A DNA stretch of 64,000 nt, taken from positions 51,360,076 to 51,424,075 of the forward strand of contig CM060970.1 in the NCBI GenBank assembly GCA_030765045.1. Direction: 5' to 3'. Shown piece by piece: positions 44,041 through 55,789 of this stretch. A program made the translations under genes and the position numbers. Each line of letters opens with the position of its first letter. Positions within the stretch are counted from its first letter, which is position 1. This DNA is from Tenodera sinensis. Lineage: Eukaryota > Arthropoda > Insecta > Mantodea > Mantidae. The notes beneath the pieces are model-generated. The model was not told where the DNA came from. It was given only the letters and a program-made list of their open reading frames with translations, and did no database searches.

Positions 44041-44954
44041 TGCAGATCCAATGAGTGTTTGTTCTTCTAGTAATAAGCTCATCTGGAGTTTGCTTAGATG
44101 CAATTTAAAACTAGCGATCACCTCAAAAATGATAGCAAAAATTGGTAGAAATAAACAAAGAGCAAATTAATAAAGGAATGTAAGCTTGGTATGATTAGAT
44201 CTACTAGAGGAATCAGAAATAGTAATGGATCTGCATTTAGATAATGTTTACTCTACCAAATTTTGACATTGACTAATCTATGTTATGTTGGTTGAATTGG
44301 AAGAAGGTGAAAAAATATCACTGGTCTGTTAAAAAATGAAATCTCAATGTGGAAAATCACTTTGTGATCAATATGATTATAAGCATTCCCATTCTCACTA
44401 CCCTGCAACTGTGAACCAAATATTTTAGGCTGCCTTAGTTCCTCTTCTTGTTTCTGGTTTGGTTACTATTCTCAGGTTATTGTGAACCAGTTTTTATAGT
44501 TGTTTAATATACCCATAAAAATGTGTATATACAGCTCACTAAATTTATGGAAAACCTAATAATAGTATTATATTATGAGGCTGTTCCAAGTTGGCCACAT
44601 TTATAACTAACATTACTACATAAAATGGATTCATGCTGAAGCCCATTTCATTAGCCACAACGATAACAAACTTCCTAATAAAGTTGATTCCTCAATAAAG
44701 AACTCACAGCATATGGACAACACCCACCGAATATATGCTGAAAATTTGCAACAACAACAAAAAAGAACTATGTGATGTGTTCCATCTGAAAAATAAACCA
44801 CATATTTTAGTATAGGTTACTAAAGACAGAAATTATCTTAAAAGAGTTAAAAAAAATTTCCCGCACTAAAGAACTTTTGGATTACAAATCTTTTCCGACA
44901 TAAGACTGAAGAATCTGAAGTGTCCATAATAAGTCAATTGAAATGACTTACTCA

Positions 44955-45080
44955 TTCTAAAGTAAGAACAAACTAGAAACTAAAAACTTCACTTATCTTA
45001 GTAATGTTGCAAGTTCTTTTTGCACAAATTGACTCGAGTTTCAAGTTGTTTCCAACTCATTCTCAAAGCTATACACATAT
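44955..45080 (-). mobile_element. Penelope-like tail repeat, inverted
   Basis: The reverse complement matches 61815-61920: TTTGAGAATGAGTTG, CAACTTGAAAC, CTTGCAACATTACTAAGA and AGTTTTTAGTTTCTAG. It abuts the degraded LINE at 45.1 kb. Confidence 0.65.
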
Positions 45081-45099
45081 CATTACTTCTTTCTTGGCT

Positions 45100-46680
45100 C
45101 AAAAACAAAATTAAATAAATTTTTTATTTACGAAGATAGTCATATAGACAATCATGGCCTGTTTCTAATCTGAAGAGTGCTACCACTGTTCTTCTTGGGA
45201 GATGTTTAATTTTTTTCTGAAAATTTAACGATGTCTTTGTATTTCTTGTTTTTAAGGTCTTTCTTACTCTGTTCTTTTCTTTTGTGTTGTATTTTCTGTT
45301 TTCACTCCTGTTGCCTTCTTTGTAGAGATATCTCTTTGCTGGATTTTGGAGCGTTTCTTTGCCAAGAGGTCTGCTTTCTCACTGCCCAGTAATCTCACAC
45401 ATGAAGGTGTCCAATGTAATATGATGTGTTTGCCATGTGCTTCTTCTATGTTATACATAGTTCTGATGTCTTGGATAATTGGGGTGTTTTGTTGGTACCC
45501 AGTTATTGTTTGTATTGCTGACATTGAATCTACCAGTATTACTATATTCTTTCTTATATTGGGCCTATGTATGATGTACCGTAATGTGATTTCTATTACC
45601 TTTGCTCTGCTCTGAAATTTGTTGCTCCAGGTCCAAGTGAACTGTATTAGGAAAAGGTTTCACTGTACATTCCAGCTCCTGCTCCATCTTCTAAGTCACT
45701 CAGGGAGTATATATCCTTACCCATTCATCTGGTATATATCTGGTATTTACAGTTTCCAGGGAAGCTTGTAACATTTTAGATGTTAGGTCCATTTTTCAGA
45801 TATGGGTTGTGTAAGAGATAGTTCTGATTGTATACCTGTGTAGTCTAGAGGGTTTATGAGCGGTGGGTTGGGTAAAACTTTGCTTGTTGTTCTATCTGGG
45901 ATTAGTTTGTTTATTTTATCCTTAAAAGCTCTTTGTGTTATTAGAGTTGTCTTACTGGTATTCTTCTGGCACCAGAAATGCTTATTCTTATTTGGCTTTA
46001 GTTTCTCATGCTTATTAATGCTTGTAGATCATGATCATCTTGGAGTGGATTGTTTCCTGTTGCCACTCTTAGAGCATGATTGACATTGTCTTGATTGCAC
46101 CGTTTATTATTCTTAGCATTCTATTTTGGCAAAGTTCAAGCTTTTTTCCTGCTGTGTTATCAGTTACAGGTATAATTTTCCCTCCATGTTTGAGGATTGG
46201 CTTAATAAACGTTTTGTAGGTATTATTTAGAATAACCAAATTTGCTCCCCATTTACAACCTCCCCATTTACAATATTGTTGAGCAATTTTGTGCCTTTGT
46301 TATTGATTCTACATGGTGTTTCATTGTGAGTTTCTTGTCCAGTGTTATTTCTAAATTCCAGTGCTTCTTTTTATGGGCTTGTCATTTATTAGAATTTCAG
46401 GTTAATCCATTTTGTTTCAAGGAGAACATCTGGTAAATAGTTTTATCTGTATTTATCTGCATCTCATTACTGTTTCTCCATTTAGTTAGTGTATGTATGA
46501 GATAATTTATTTTCCTTTCAATTGTTTCTTGAGCTTTTTGTTGTCAGTCGTATATGACAACATCGGCAAACATAACTAATTTGCCACCTTCTGCATATAG
46601 CGTTCCTGGCAAGTCGTTTATAAATAGGCTGCAGAGGGTCGGACTGCTCACAGTACCTTCTGAGAGTCGTACTATTTTCT
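45100..46680 (-). pseudogene. Degraded I-like LINE (RT to RNase H)
   Basis: From right to left, minus strand: reverse transcriptase remnant with SEGTVSSPTLCSLFINDLPG and GGKLVMFADVVIYD (46560-46680; the catalytic FADD is FADV here), then frameshifted remains. The RNase H piece (45264-45524) reads HGKHIILHWTPSCVRLLGSE, ADLLAKK. It is heavily frameshifted and interrupted. The upstream part is cut by the SINE at 46.7 kb. Confidence 0.75.
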
Positions 46681-46689
46681 TTATGATAA

Positions 46690-47070
46690 CTTTATTGTAC
46701 ACTTAGTACTTTACATTTTCACTTACACTTTAGGACTTACAAGCTAGTGCCTAGGGTCAGACCCCTATCGCGGAGCACAGGAACCTATGGACCGGACAGA
46801 ATGAGGACCTGGAAGCGGGTGGTCAGTCAAGCACCAGGTATGAATTGAGGAAGAGGATGATATGAAATGTAAACAAAATTAATTATTGGAAAGATGATAA
46901 TGGAGCAATTGGTGGAATGAGTGGTGGGGGAAACTAGAACCTGAAAATAACCCAATCCAGACACTGCCTCGTCCACCATGAGTACCACATGCGGGTTCCT
47001 GGGATTGAATCTGGGCTGCCTAGGTGGTAGATGAATGCTCTAAGCACTCAGCCATGGTGCCGCCAAATCA
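46690..47070 (-). mobile_element. tRNA-derived SINE, minus orientation
   Basis: The minus strand starts GGCGGCACCATGGCTGAGTG, with CTTAGAGCATTC and GATTCAATCCCAGG as A-box and B-box regions, and runs about 380 bp to TTATGATAACTTTATTG. A third SINE family in this window; no clear target duplication found. Confidence 0.65.
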
Positions 47071-47527
47071 ATGCATTACTTATTAAAATATTGGAGGTGG
47101 ATTTCAAGAAATTTAACAGAAAATACTTTCAGGAATAGGCATTATCACTGGTAGGACCTCTAATTGAAGTTTAGTTTGCTTTGTTCTAACTGGTTAACAT
47201 GAAAATTAAAAACATTTCACACGAGATATCAACAACTCTGGTGGAAGCTGAATTACAAAACGAAGAAATGAGTTTAGAGGCTGCTATGCAAACCTACCAC
47301 TAAAAGTCAAAGATCAACTTCCAAGAACTGGAAAGATTGGACCAACACTTAAGTTGTAGACCCAACACCTGAAGGTGGTTACATTAGTAAAAAGGGTTTA
47401 TTCACGTAACTGAAAACTCCACTTGTTTACGGTAACACTTTGTTACCATGCTTTTTACTCGTCATTTACATTATACTTAAGCATGTCACATCTACTTAAA
47501 GATAATGTAACACTTGTCTTATAAAAT

Positions 47528-47700
47528 GGATCCTTCAGAGTATAAAACATTTGTTGATGGCTACTTCACCATCAGTAGGACTAACAGGTTTCATTCAGGC
47601 TAATTACCAGACATGGTGATAAAACAGATAACACTGGCCAACAGTGAAAATGTAACTGGGATGAAACAAATGTTTAACTAGATCAACCACACTGATAACG
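47528..47700 (+). pseudogene. Fragment of an unnamed repetitive ORF
   Basis: MDPSEYKTFVDGYFTISRTN followed by a stop, then DMVIKQITLANSENVTGMKQ. The GYFTI-R-x-x-RF-x-SG...D-x-VI-Q pattern is one I associate with a widespread repetitive arthropod/vertebrate protein; the family name is not known to me. Confidence 0.35.
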
Positions 47701-47963
47701 AAAACGACAATCAAAAACTAGAATTAACTCTCGTTTCCAAGTTAAAGAGATGCATTTAATTATATGTAACCATAATTATATTTTATTAGCATTCATTGCC
47801 AATCCCTTCCCATATAGGCTTCGAAGTCCTGCTGATGGTAGACTCAGTGATGAAGTTTCAGGCAACAATTGCTGTGTGTATTCTGTTGCAATTTTTAGCT
47901 TGGGCTCATAGCAACAAGAGGAAGGAAGGAGCAGAACATGTTTGATTTAAGCATAGTTTAAGT

Positions 47964-48420
47964 CTGTTACAAGCTGTGTTCTGGTTATGTGCTGGAGAAA
48001 AGGAAGATTGGCCTCAGCATCAAACACTTGAACCAGGATCTCACAAAGTTATGTACAAAGCACTTGTCAAATCCAAGGATTTTCTCCCTACTCTTCAGAT
48101 AAAATTGGGCCTAGTGAAAAATTTTGTTAAGGCCATGAACAAAATTGGGGAAGCATTTCTCTCTTTGCACGAGAAATTTCCACATTTTAGTGAGATGAAA
48201 ATAAAAGAGGGGATTCTTGTGGGTCCCCAGGTATGCAAACTGTACAAAGACAAGCGTTCAACACCATCCTGAAAGTTGAGGAAAAGTTAGCTTGGGATGC
48301 CTTTGTAGAAATGCCACCAAACTTTCTAGGAAATAAGACGTCAGAAAACTATTAGGGATGTTGTGGTAAAACATCTGTACTGCTACAATAAACTAGGGTG
48401 TAACATGTCCTTGAAGTTAT
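47964..48420 (+). pseudogene. Fragment of a widespread repetitive arthropod ORF
   Basis: DWPQHQTLEPGSHKVMYKAL, FLPTLQIKLGLVKNFVKAMN, KFPHFSEMKIKEGILVGPQV, then, after a frame change, LAWDAFVEMPPNFLGNKTSE and CNMSLKLYF-like codons. The HIKLGL-x-KNFVKAM...KEGI-VGPQ block is common in high-copy genes of unknown function in arthropods. Stops and frameshifts show it is dead. The element ends near 48420, where a LINE derivative is inserted. Confidence 0.55.
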
Positions 48421-48431
48421 ATTTCTTAGGG

Positions 48432-49107
48432 ACTTAGCAGTAATATTGAAGAGACTTAGCAGTAATAGTAACTGCTTTTTAGAGAGCACCATATTTTTAT
48501 GTTTTGGCGGTTACATCGCTCTCTCACAACCCCCAGAATGTCTGGAGCACCACACCTGTCGTCGTTTTACGGGTCTCACCGACCTGACCGGGAGAATTAT
48601 CAAAATAAATTCAGCGACCATATCCTCTGATTACCAATCAGAGGACGTATTACATGCCTTGACAGGTCAGCATGTTAGGGGTTAAGGGTTTATAGAGAAA
48701 TTAGAGAAATGGAGAGGTTGGAAAAATAAAGACTCCCTAGCCCTCAGGAACCCTAAGAGCATCTGAGTCAGAAGAGAACAAGAGATGTCGCAGGTAAGGT
48801 CAGATAGAAAAGTTACAGTGAGGAGCAAAACACCAGTAAGTGGAAGTAATGTTCTGCTCAGCTTGGGTACCTTGTGGTCGCTATTCACATATCCCCTAGA
48901 CAGAGACCCCTGAGTATAAGGGAGAATAGGGATATATTAGAGATATATAGGGATATATTCTTCACCACTCTGTGCTCTATGTGATCTGCAAGAGGAAATG
49001 GACCAAGACCACCTTCAAATATGTCCGGCCACTTCTAGCAGTAAAAAATAGTGGAGAACAAGAGGATTAATGACTTCATTGTCAGAAATCCAGCATTAGC
49101 TAACGAC
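48432..49107 (+). mobile_element. Internally deleted LINE derivative, copy 1 (676 bp)
   Basis: Flanked by a perfect 11-bp target duplication ATTTCTTAGGG (48421-48431 and 49108-49118). It begins with a partly duplicated start (ACTTAGCAGTAAT twice), has a 5' body matching copy 2 at 49.5 kb to about 48832, and ends with a LINE ORF C-terminus (CALCDLQEEMDQDHLQICP, then RGLMTSLSEIQ) and GCTAACGAC. Confidence 0.85.
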
Positions 49108-49520
49108 ATTTCTTAGGGTCCCATATGAACTTCTTTCTTGACAACTGTGGCGCTGTAAGCAACGAGCACAGGGAATGCTTCTACCAGCAAATTTTGAATG
49201 TGAAAATGAGATACCAGGAAAAGTAGAGTGTGCCAATGTTAGCCAATTATTGCTGGACACTAATCAGGGAATCGCCAGCAGAAAACTATAAACGACCAGC
49301 AAAATGGTTGCACCTTACTCCGAGGGAGGTAAATACATGCATAAGCCTACATAGGCAATAAAGTATAGTTATCATAACTTCAAAACAAGAGCTAATCTTG
49401 CATTTTAACTAACATTTCCACTATCAGCGCACTGAAAACAAAGATTAGCTATTTTCATGAGTTACTTAAGAAAGTAAATTGAACTATTGCCAACTAACAA
49501 TGGGGTACTTTAATTGATTA

Positions 49521-49953
49521 GCAGTAATAGTAACCGCTTTTTAGAGAGCATCATATTTTTATGTTTTGGCGGTCACATCGCTCTCTCACAACCTCCAGAA
49601 TGTCTGGAGGACCACACCTGTCGTTGGTTTACGGGTCTCACTGACCTGACCGGGAGAATTATCAAAATAAATTCACCGACCATATCCTCTGATTACCCCT
49701 CAGAGGACGTATTACATGCCATGACAGGTCAGCATGTTAGGGGTTAATATTTTAGAGAAATGGAGAGGTTGGAAAAATAAAGACTCCCTAGCCCTCAGGA
49801 ACCCTAATAGCATCGGGGTTGGAAGAGAACAAGAGATGACCAAGGTAAGGTCAGATAGAAAAGTTACAGTGAGGAGCAAAACACCTCTCTTATTGGAGAG
49901 CAAGAGGATTAATGACTTCATTGTCAGAAATCCAGCATTAGCTAACAACAACA
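49521..49953 (+). mobile_element. Internally deleted LINE derivative, copy 2 (433 bp)
   Basis: Flanked by a perfect 14-bp target duplication ACTTTAATTGATTA (49507-49520 and 49954-49967). It begins GCAGTAATAGTAACCGC as copy 1, shares about 370 bp with it, then jumps directly to the LINE 3' end (GAGAGCAAGAGGATTAATGA) and an AAC tail. The ORF middle is deleted, so it is a LINE-parasitising, SINE-sized element. Confidence 0.87.
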
Positions 49954-49967
49954 ACTTTAATTGATTA

Positions 49968-50680
49968 AGATGTGGCAGCTCTTTCATGTATCTCTAATGT
50001 CATTGTAATTGCTTAACTAAACATGATATAGGTATAGTTTCTGGGCACTCAGCTACAACTTTTCTACCCTATTCAGTTACAGTTATAGAAACCAAATTAC
50101 TTAACAGAGCAGTTAAACAGTATTCCTAACAGATTATAGTGAACCTAATTAACTCCCAAAACTAGCAAAAATCATGCTTATGCTATTGGTTTAATGAGAA
50201 ACCTGCAATATCAAGCTCTACCTCAGATTCCTTCTCAGTGCATACTGTGTATTTTGAGCCTTTTTATGGTGAAGTGCTATTACAAGAAAATGTTCTTTTT
50301 TACATTCTACACCAATAAAGTGCAAGAACTTCTTAATGTAAGCTAAAAATAAGCCTAATCTATGAGTTCTTGTTGGTGTAAGCCTAGGTTAAAATAACTT
50401 TTCAATTTGATTAAAGATTACACAGCGGAATCTTGTTAGTAAATTTTTGCAAGAAACCAAGAATTTGCACACCATAATTGGAAATACAGGATGAAAGTGA
50501 AATAATCCTCCAGACTTTAATAGCAAATGTTATAAAATCTTATACCCATAAAACTAGGTGTCTTCTCGTAAAAGTGCAGTCTGTGGGTAGGAATTGCTAA
50601 ATCATCTTTATGTCTAGTATTGTGACTGTGTCTGTCAGAGTGGATTTCAAGATGCAATTTACATTTTCAAAGGTGCATTA
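49968..50680. other. Intron 4 segment, nothing recognised
   Basis: AT-rich, no recognised feature. Confidence 0.4.
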
Positions 50681-50689
50681 TTGTATGAT

Positions 50690-51200
50690 ATATATATATA
50701 TATAAGCTGGGAAGGCTTAGAAGTTTTAATTTTGTAAATGTCAAGAATCATTATGCTTTGAATTTCCTAGATATCTGACAGCTTTTTTCTGCAACACGAA
50801 GATTTTTTTTAAATTGACCTTAGTCGTGTTACCCCATAATTTGATCCCATATTAAAGAATAATAAATAACTTTAGCTGTGGGCATAGGTATATATTTTAT
50901 TAGGTATTTCAGAATGAATACATTTTAATGCATTAGAAGATTGTACTTTTAGTTCCAAATGTAATTAATTCACTTTTATTGGCATTCACAAACATATTCA
51001 GGTTATAAAAATATTGCAATAGTTTATCAGTGGTTTCAATTACGGTATTCTGTAAAGTAGTAATATTTCTGTGACAAACTGTGACCGTCGAATCATCTGC
51101 ATACTGGAATAATTTTGCATTATTGGATATAAGCTGGTCAATATCATGCATATATAAGATAAACAAAAGAGGCCCTAAAATAGAACCTTGCAGAATTAAA
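50690..51200 (-). pseudogene. Jockey/CR1-type LINE reverse transcriptase fragment
   Basis: Minus strand: LQGSILGPLLFILYMHDIDQ, then NAKLFQYADDSTVTVCHRNI and LNMFVNANKSELITFGTK. YADD is the catalytic motif of the reverse transcriptase and LQGSILGPLLF is the block before it. Downstream (50750-50930) frameshifted codons give a WGSNYGVTRL-like and KKIFVLQKKAVR-like end similar to the copy at 22.1 kb. Confidence 0.8.
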
Positions 51201-51204
51201 ACTT

Positions 51205-52100
51205 AAAGAGAATTGCACACTTACTGGGGCAATTATGTAAACAACTGCACATACATTTTATTTAAACATATTGCAGTGGAGCGTAAATTTAAATTATAAA
51301 TTATGCTTTCCTTAAAGTTTAGGAATTTGAACATGAATATCCTCTTAGGTCCCAACCATTCAGTAAATAAAGTGAATTGGGCATCTCGCTTTTGCTCAGC
51401 ATGCATACGCAGTAAGTAGACATGGATTTAGCATGTATTCGTTTCATTTCAAGTGAATTTATGTATTTCTGACTGATTTCTTTTTTATGTTTTTGTCATA
51501 TTTGTAACTTCCTAATGGATGTAATACTGCAACTGGTGTAGGAAGTTAGTAAACAATTTTGTGCGGCATTTAAAAGAAGAATCCAATTCCAAGCAAGGTC
51601 TTTATATTATCATGGCATAAGCCTTTCAAATAGAAGAGGCCAGATATTCAGACCTTTAACCGTGCCAAATAAAAGGTTTGTAATTATATGGAAATGTAAG
51701 ATTTGAGGTAATGTTTTCATACAGGGCAATCAGCTATAAACTTCCTTTTTCAGGTAATTTTCTGGTTTCTAGCATGACACGATAAAACATCTGAATTCAA
51801 TACATGGCTAACATTGCTTAAATGGTTTTTATAGAGCATTAGAATAGTTTATTTAACCTCTGGAAGAAGCTGAGTACCTGATCAACAGGTTGTGCCATGT
51901 TGCCACAGACTCTCACAGTTAAAAGTGACTATCTAGTTAATGGAACATTTAATTTTAAAAATTCCTGGAATTTTTTGTTAGTTTACATCCACTTTCACCT
52001 CCTCCAATCTGGCAGATTATTTCACTTTCACCCTGTATGTATACATATATATATATATGGGAAGCAAAAATGATACTATAATTAAATAAATAAAAACATA
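51205..52100. other. Intron 4 segment, nothing recognised
   Basis: AT-rich. Short TA repeats at about 52040-52060. Confidence 0.4.
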
Positions 52101-52103
52101 ATA

Positions 52104-52241
<138 letters not shown>

Positions 52242-52836
52242 TTATTTACTGGAGTAAGTGTTTGTATTACACTGTCAGCATCATTTTTGTTTTCCCTCTC
52301 CTTTCTATTTAACTATGAATCTGTACTCGAACACACTCAGACTTGCTCTTACTCCTCTTACCATATACTAGTCACTGAAAGTTAATACTTTTACTTTAGG
52401 AAGAAAGTATAAAAATTGGGAGTTATGTGGTGAAATACAGTATTAAATATTTCATTAGCCAACGGCTTGGTAACTATTCTTATAACTGTCAGGGTATGCT
52501 TGGCCTGCCTGCATTCAAGCTTAAATTGTTTTTTGACAATGTTTGTTACACTTTTCTGGATATTATAAAACTACTCTGTTAGCCTTACATGTACCAAATA
52601 CCTGTAATTCATAGCAAACACTAAATGTATCATTAAGCATATTCTATACAATAACCAATATAAAGCAAGTATTATATGCAGGAATTAGACTAATGTGGAT
52701 AATTAGCTATATGTGATTAATAACAGTTCAAGTTATGCTGCCAGGTACAAAATATGTATCACAAAATGTACTCCTCAAACACATGTCAGGATCAATAACA
52801 AAAATGTGAAAAGTGAAATATATTTCAAATACATAC

Positions 52837-53122
52837 CCTTGCCTTTGCCTTTCCCAGTAACTTTACGAAGTGCTGCTGCCCGAGCCATCATCTCCCTTTC
52901 AGAATCTTCTTCCCCTTCACTATCAGATTCTGAAACTGGTCCTGTTGACCGCTGGGTAGTCATTACAGGTGCTATGGACACAGAGGGTGTCATCATGTGC
53001 ACCTGCTGTGGGCCAGATCCTCTAGGCTTTGCCAAGACTGTCCGAGACATCACAGGACTTCTCACCCCTGGAGTGGAGCCTGCAGTGCCTGTTCCTTTTT
53101 GTACCCTTAATAGTTCAAACAC
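52837..53122 (-). CDS. RAD54L2: RAD54L2 exon 4 (Ser/Glu and basic linker)
   Basis: Acceptor CTTGCAG, donor GTATGT, entry phase 0, exit phase 1. It encodes VFELLRVQKGTGTAGSTPGV, a basic/Pro/Ser stretch, an acidic SESDSEGEEDSERE patch, then a Lys/Gly-rich end (TGKGKGKG). The split Gly/Asp codon at the end is completed correctly by exon 5. No known domain; the charge alternation resembles intrinsically disordered N-terminal regions of chromatin remodellers. Confidence 0.82.
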
Positions 53123-53173
53123 CTGCAAGTATTTAATGATGTATTAGCATATTTATGCATGTATATTTGCAAT

Positions 53174-53393
53174 TACAGTGGAACTTGGATACCTCGAAGC
53201 TGAAAGATCAAAAACAAAATCAAAATATTCAAAAATTTGAATTACAAAAGTTATGTCTAAAATTGACAATTTAGCAATACTGATACAGTGGAACTTGGAT
53301 AATTCAAAGCTGAAGGGACAAGAAAAAAAATTGAAATATCCAAAAATTTGAATTACAAAAGTTAGACCCAAAATTGATGTTTTAGCAACACAG
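53174..53393. repeat. 110-bp tandem dimer with pogo/Tigger-like end motif
   Basis: TACAGTGGAACTTGGATA occurs at 53174 and 53284. The units also share ATTTGAATTACAAAAGTTA. CAGTGGAACnnnGATAATTC resembles the terminal repeat of pogo/Tigger transposons with a TA target, but no transposase or opposite end was seen. Confidence 0.55.
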
Positions 53394-53689
53394 GTACATC
53401 ATGCATCAGATTTTCCAGTTGTTTCACTCTTTCCATTTTTGCTTGAGGAACTGCTTAAAATTTTCTCCTTATTCAAGTTGACAAAGTGTTAGGTGGTATC
53501 CTGTATTCTTTGCGATTTCAGATTTTTTCTTCAAACCCTTTTCAACTTCTTGAATGACAGTGATTTTTCACTAAAGTTAGTTTTGAACTGCACACATGGT
53601 TTACTAAGAGACATAGGTGGATTGATGTGCAACACACTGAACAGTAGGAAGCTCAAGTGACAGCTGTAACCTTCAAATAACTTGGGACA

Positions 53690-53912
53690 TTAAGTACTTA
53701 CGATTGTAAGTTGCCCTTGGGGTACTTGTCTCAGATGTGAGATTTCCTTGTGGTCAACCAGGAAAGTACGAAGCGGTTGGGGCATTTAATGTAATACTGG
53801 CAAGTTGGCCATGGTAGCTTAGAGCAGCCACACATAACGTGGAAGCTCCGTGGTTCAAATCCTGGTTATGGCATTGAACTTTTCAGTCCTGATTTTACCT
53901 CTCAAACATCTC
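53690..53912 (+). mobile_element. tRNA-like repeat, diverged copy (5.4-kb family)
   Basis: TAAGTACTTACGATTGTAAG, CAGATGTGAGATTTCCTTG, then GCCATGGTAGCTTAGAGCAG and GGTTCAAATCCTGGTTATGG, ending ACCTCTCAAAC. Follows the order of the 60.9-kb copy. Confidence 0.7.
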
Positions 53913-55570
53913 CGGTAAATTTTCTTAGATATACTGTATATCTTATAAGTAAGGATCAAAGTGACCTCACTTTACCACACTTTTTGCATGTCCTAATTAT
54001 AAGGTACTTTAGATACTGTAGAGGTGATGGGGAATATAAGATGATGGTTCACGTTGTGTCGCCCTTTTGATGCGGAATGGTGATGTTTGCTCCGGCTAGT
54101 TCAGCATGAAATCTCTTTAATCCAGGGTATGCGTAGGTATGTTTTATAGATTACCCCAGAAGAACTTTTGTAGATTATTTATTTTTCACTCTTTTGACAT
54201 TTTCAGGAGTTATGCCGACTTTCGATACTTATATATATTCGCAGAGGAATCGCACTCACGTGTGTACACCACAACGTCCACTACCGGTCTGGGGCGAGTG
54301 AACACGCTTCCTGGCGTCCCCACGCTAAGAAAACATTCTTTCCGATTTTAAATTTCATGACGTCATCCAAAAGAAAGCCTCGTATCCAAAATGCTATTTT
54401 ATTCCTTTTCCCAATTTATAAATGTCCCTTTCTATTAAAACATGTTCTTTTTTGAATTTCAAATATATAGTTACCTTTTTTTTTTTGATTAAACGATGTT
54501 TACTTTATATTTTATTAAACATATCGCACGACTTTTAAGGTTGGCAGACCTGAATTTTGACCCTGAATTTAAACTATGTGGTATGACCTCATGACTCGTT
54601 AATTTCAAACCAATAATACATTTATCCTACAAATTTAACGACTATTATTTACTCATATCTTGCTCACCTTAAAACACTTCCTACTCTATTATCTACCTAT
54701 GTTATTACTCAACACTTATCGCAAATCTCACATCCGGCAATTAAATTAAAACGTGTCTTTATCAAGCCCATTCAATTTGAAATCTAAATTTCGGTATCAG
54801 AGGACATTGTTTTAGTGCCAATAATTAAATCAATATTTAAAAGAGTTCTGTATTGTATTTTTATAATTAACATTAAACTACTCTTATTTCAAAACTCTCC
54901 TAATGCCTTGTAGGAAAAATGTGTGGTGATCTGTTTCGCAGAATTTCATCTAACCCAGCACGGTGCTTCAAAAATGTTAATGCCCTCTAGCTCTATAACA
55001 AGACGTTTGCATACACATTTACTATACAGTCATACTATACTTACATTCACTATAAGAAAACATTCAAATGTAACCCCTGAATCACACCTTAAAATTATTC
55101 AGTGTTATCCCGTCTCACCCTGCATAGAATTGATGAATTATAGTATTTATATAACTCTGTATATAGTATATTGCGTAGTTATTGAATCAGTGTCATAAAT
55201 TGTAATTTTAATGTGCTTTTATTGTAAAAACGAAATGTTAATTGTTAATCAAAATGATACATTGACGAGGCCTGAAATATGTATTATATGTCTATGGGTG
55301 AATAAAATATCAACTATTATCATTTCATCATCATGATCATTATCATTATTATTGCTATTCTTATTGTTATGGGGATGAGGAAAACATGGAGAAAATTTCA
55401 GAGAAGGCAGTCCTGATGGAGTTTCAAGTACAGACCTACTGAATGATAGCCTTATTTGTGACTGCAGAAGCATCTTGCTTGGTGACCTCAGAGATGACCT
55501 GTACCACCTAAGGGTTGAATATCCCTTGTTGTGCTGTGCATAAATTCAGCATACAACTCGCAATACACAC
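53913..55570. other. Intron 3 segment, nothing recognised
   Basis: AT-rich. A short GC-richer stretch near 54240-54330 has no recognisable feature. Near 55320-55360 is a CATCATCATGATCATTAT-type simple sequence. Confidence 0.4.
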
Positions 55571-55789
55571 CTTTTTATTAGCTTGGGTGCTAGTTCCAGA
55601 ACCCTGTCCAGAACCAGCTGCCAGTTTAACAAGTACTGTGTTTGGGAGCCGCACTTGAGTTCCTCCACCGGTTCCTGTGTTTGATGTCCCTGGAACTTGC
55701 TTCAGCAAAGAGGAATTTCCCTGGAGAAGTGATATTACTCGAGTCTGAGTCTTGTTGTTCTGTCGATTCAGAGCTATTTGCCGCTGTAC
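55571..55789 (-). CDS. RAD54L2: RAD54L2 exon 3 (Gln/Gly/Ser-rich linker)
   Basis: 219 bp, 73 codons, phase 0 at both ends; acceptor ...TTTACAG, donor GTGTGT. It begins VQRQIALNRQNNKTQTRVIS, then runs into a Gly/Thr/Ser-rich linker ending STQANKK. No catalytic motif. It is assigned by phase continuity with exons 2 and 4 and by the open frame with splice sites at both ends. It is expected to be flexible. Confidence 0.8.
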
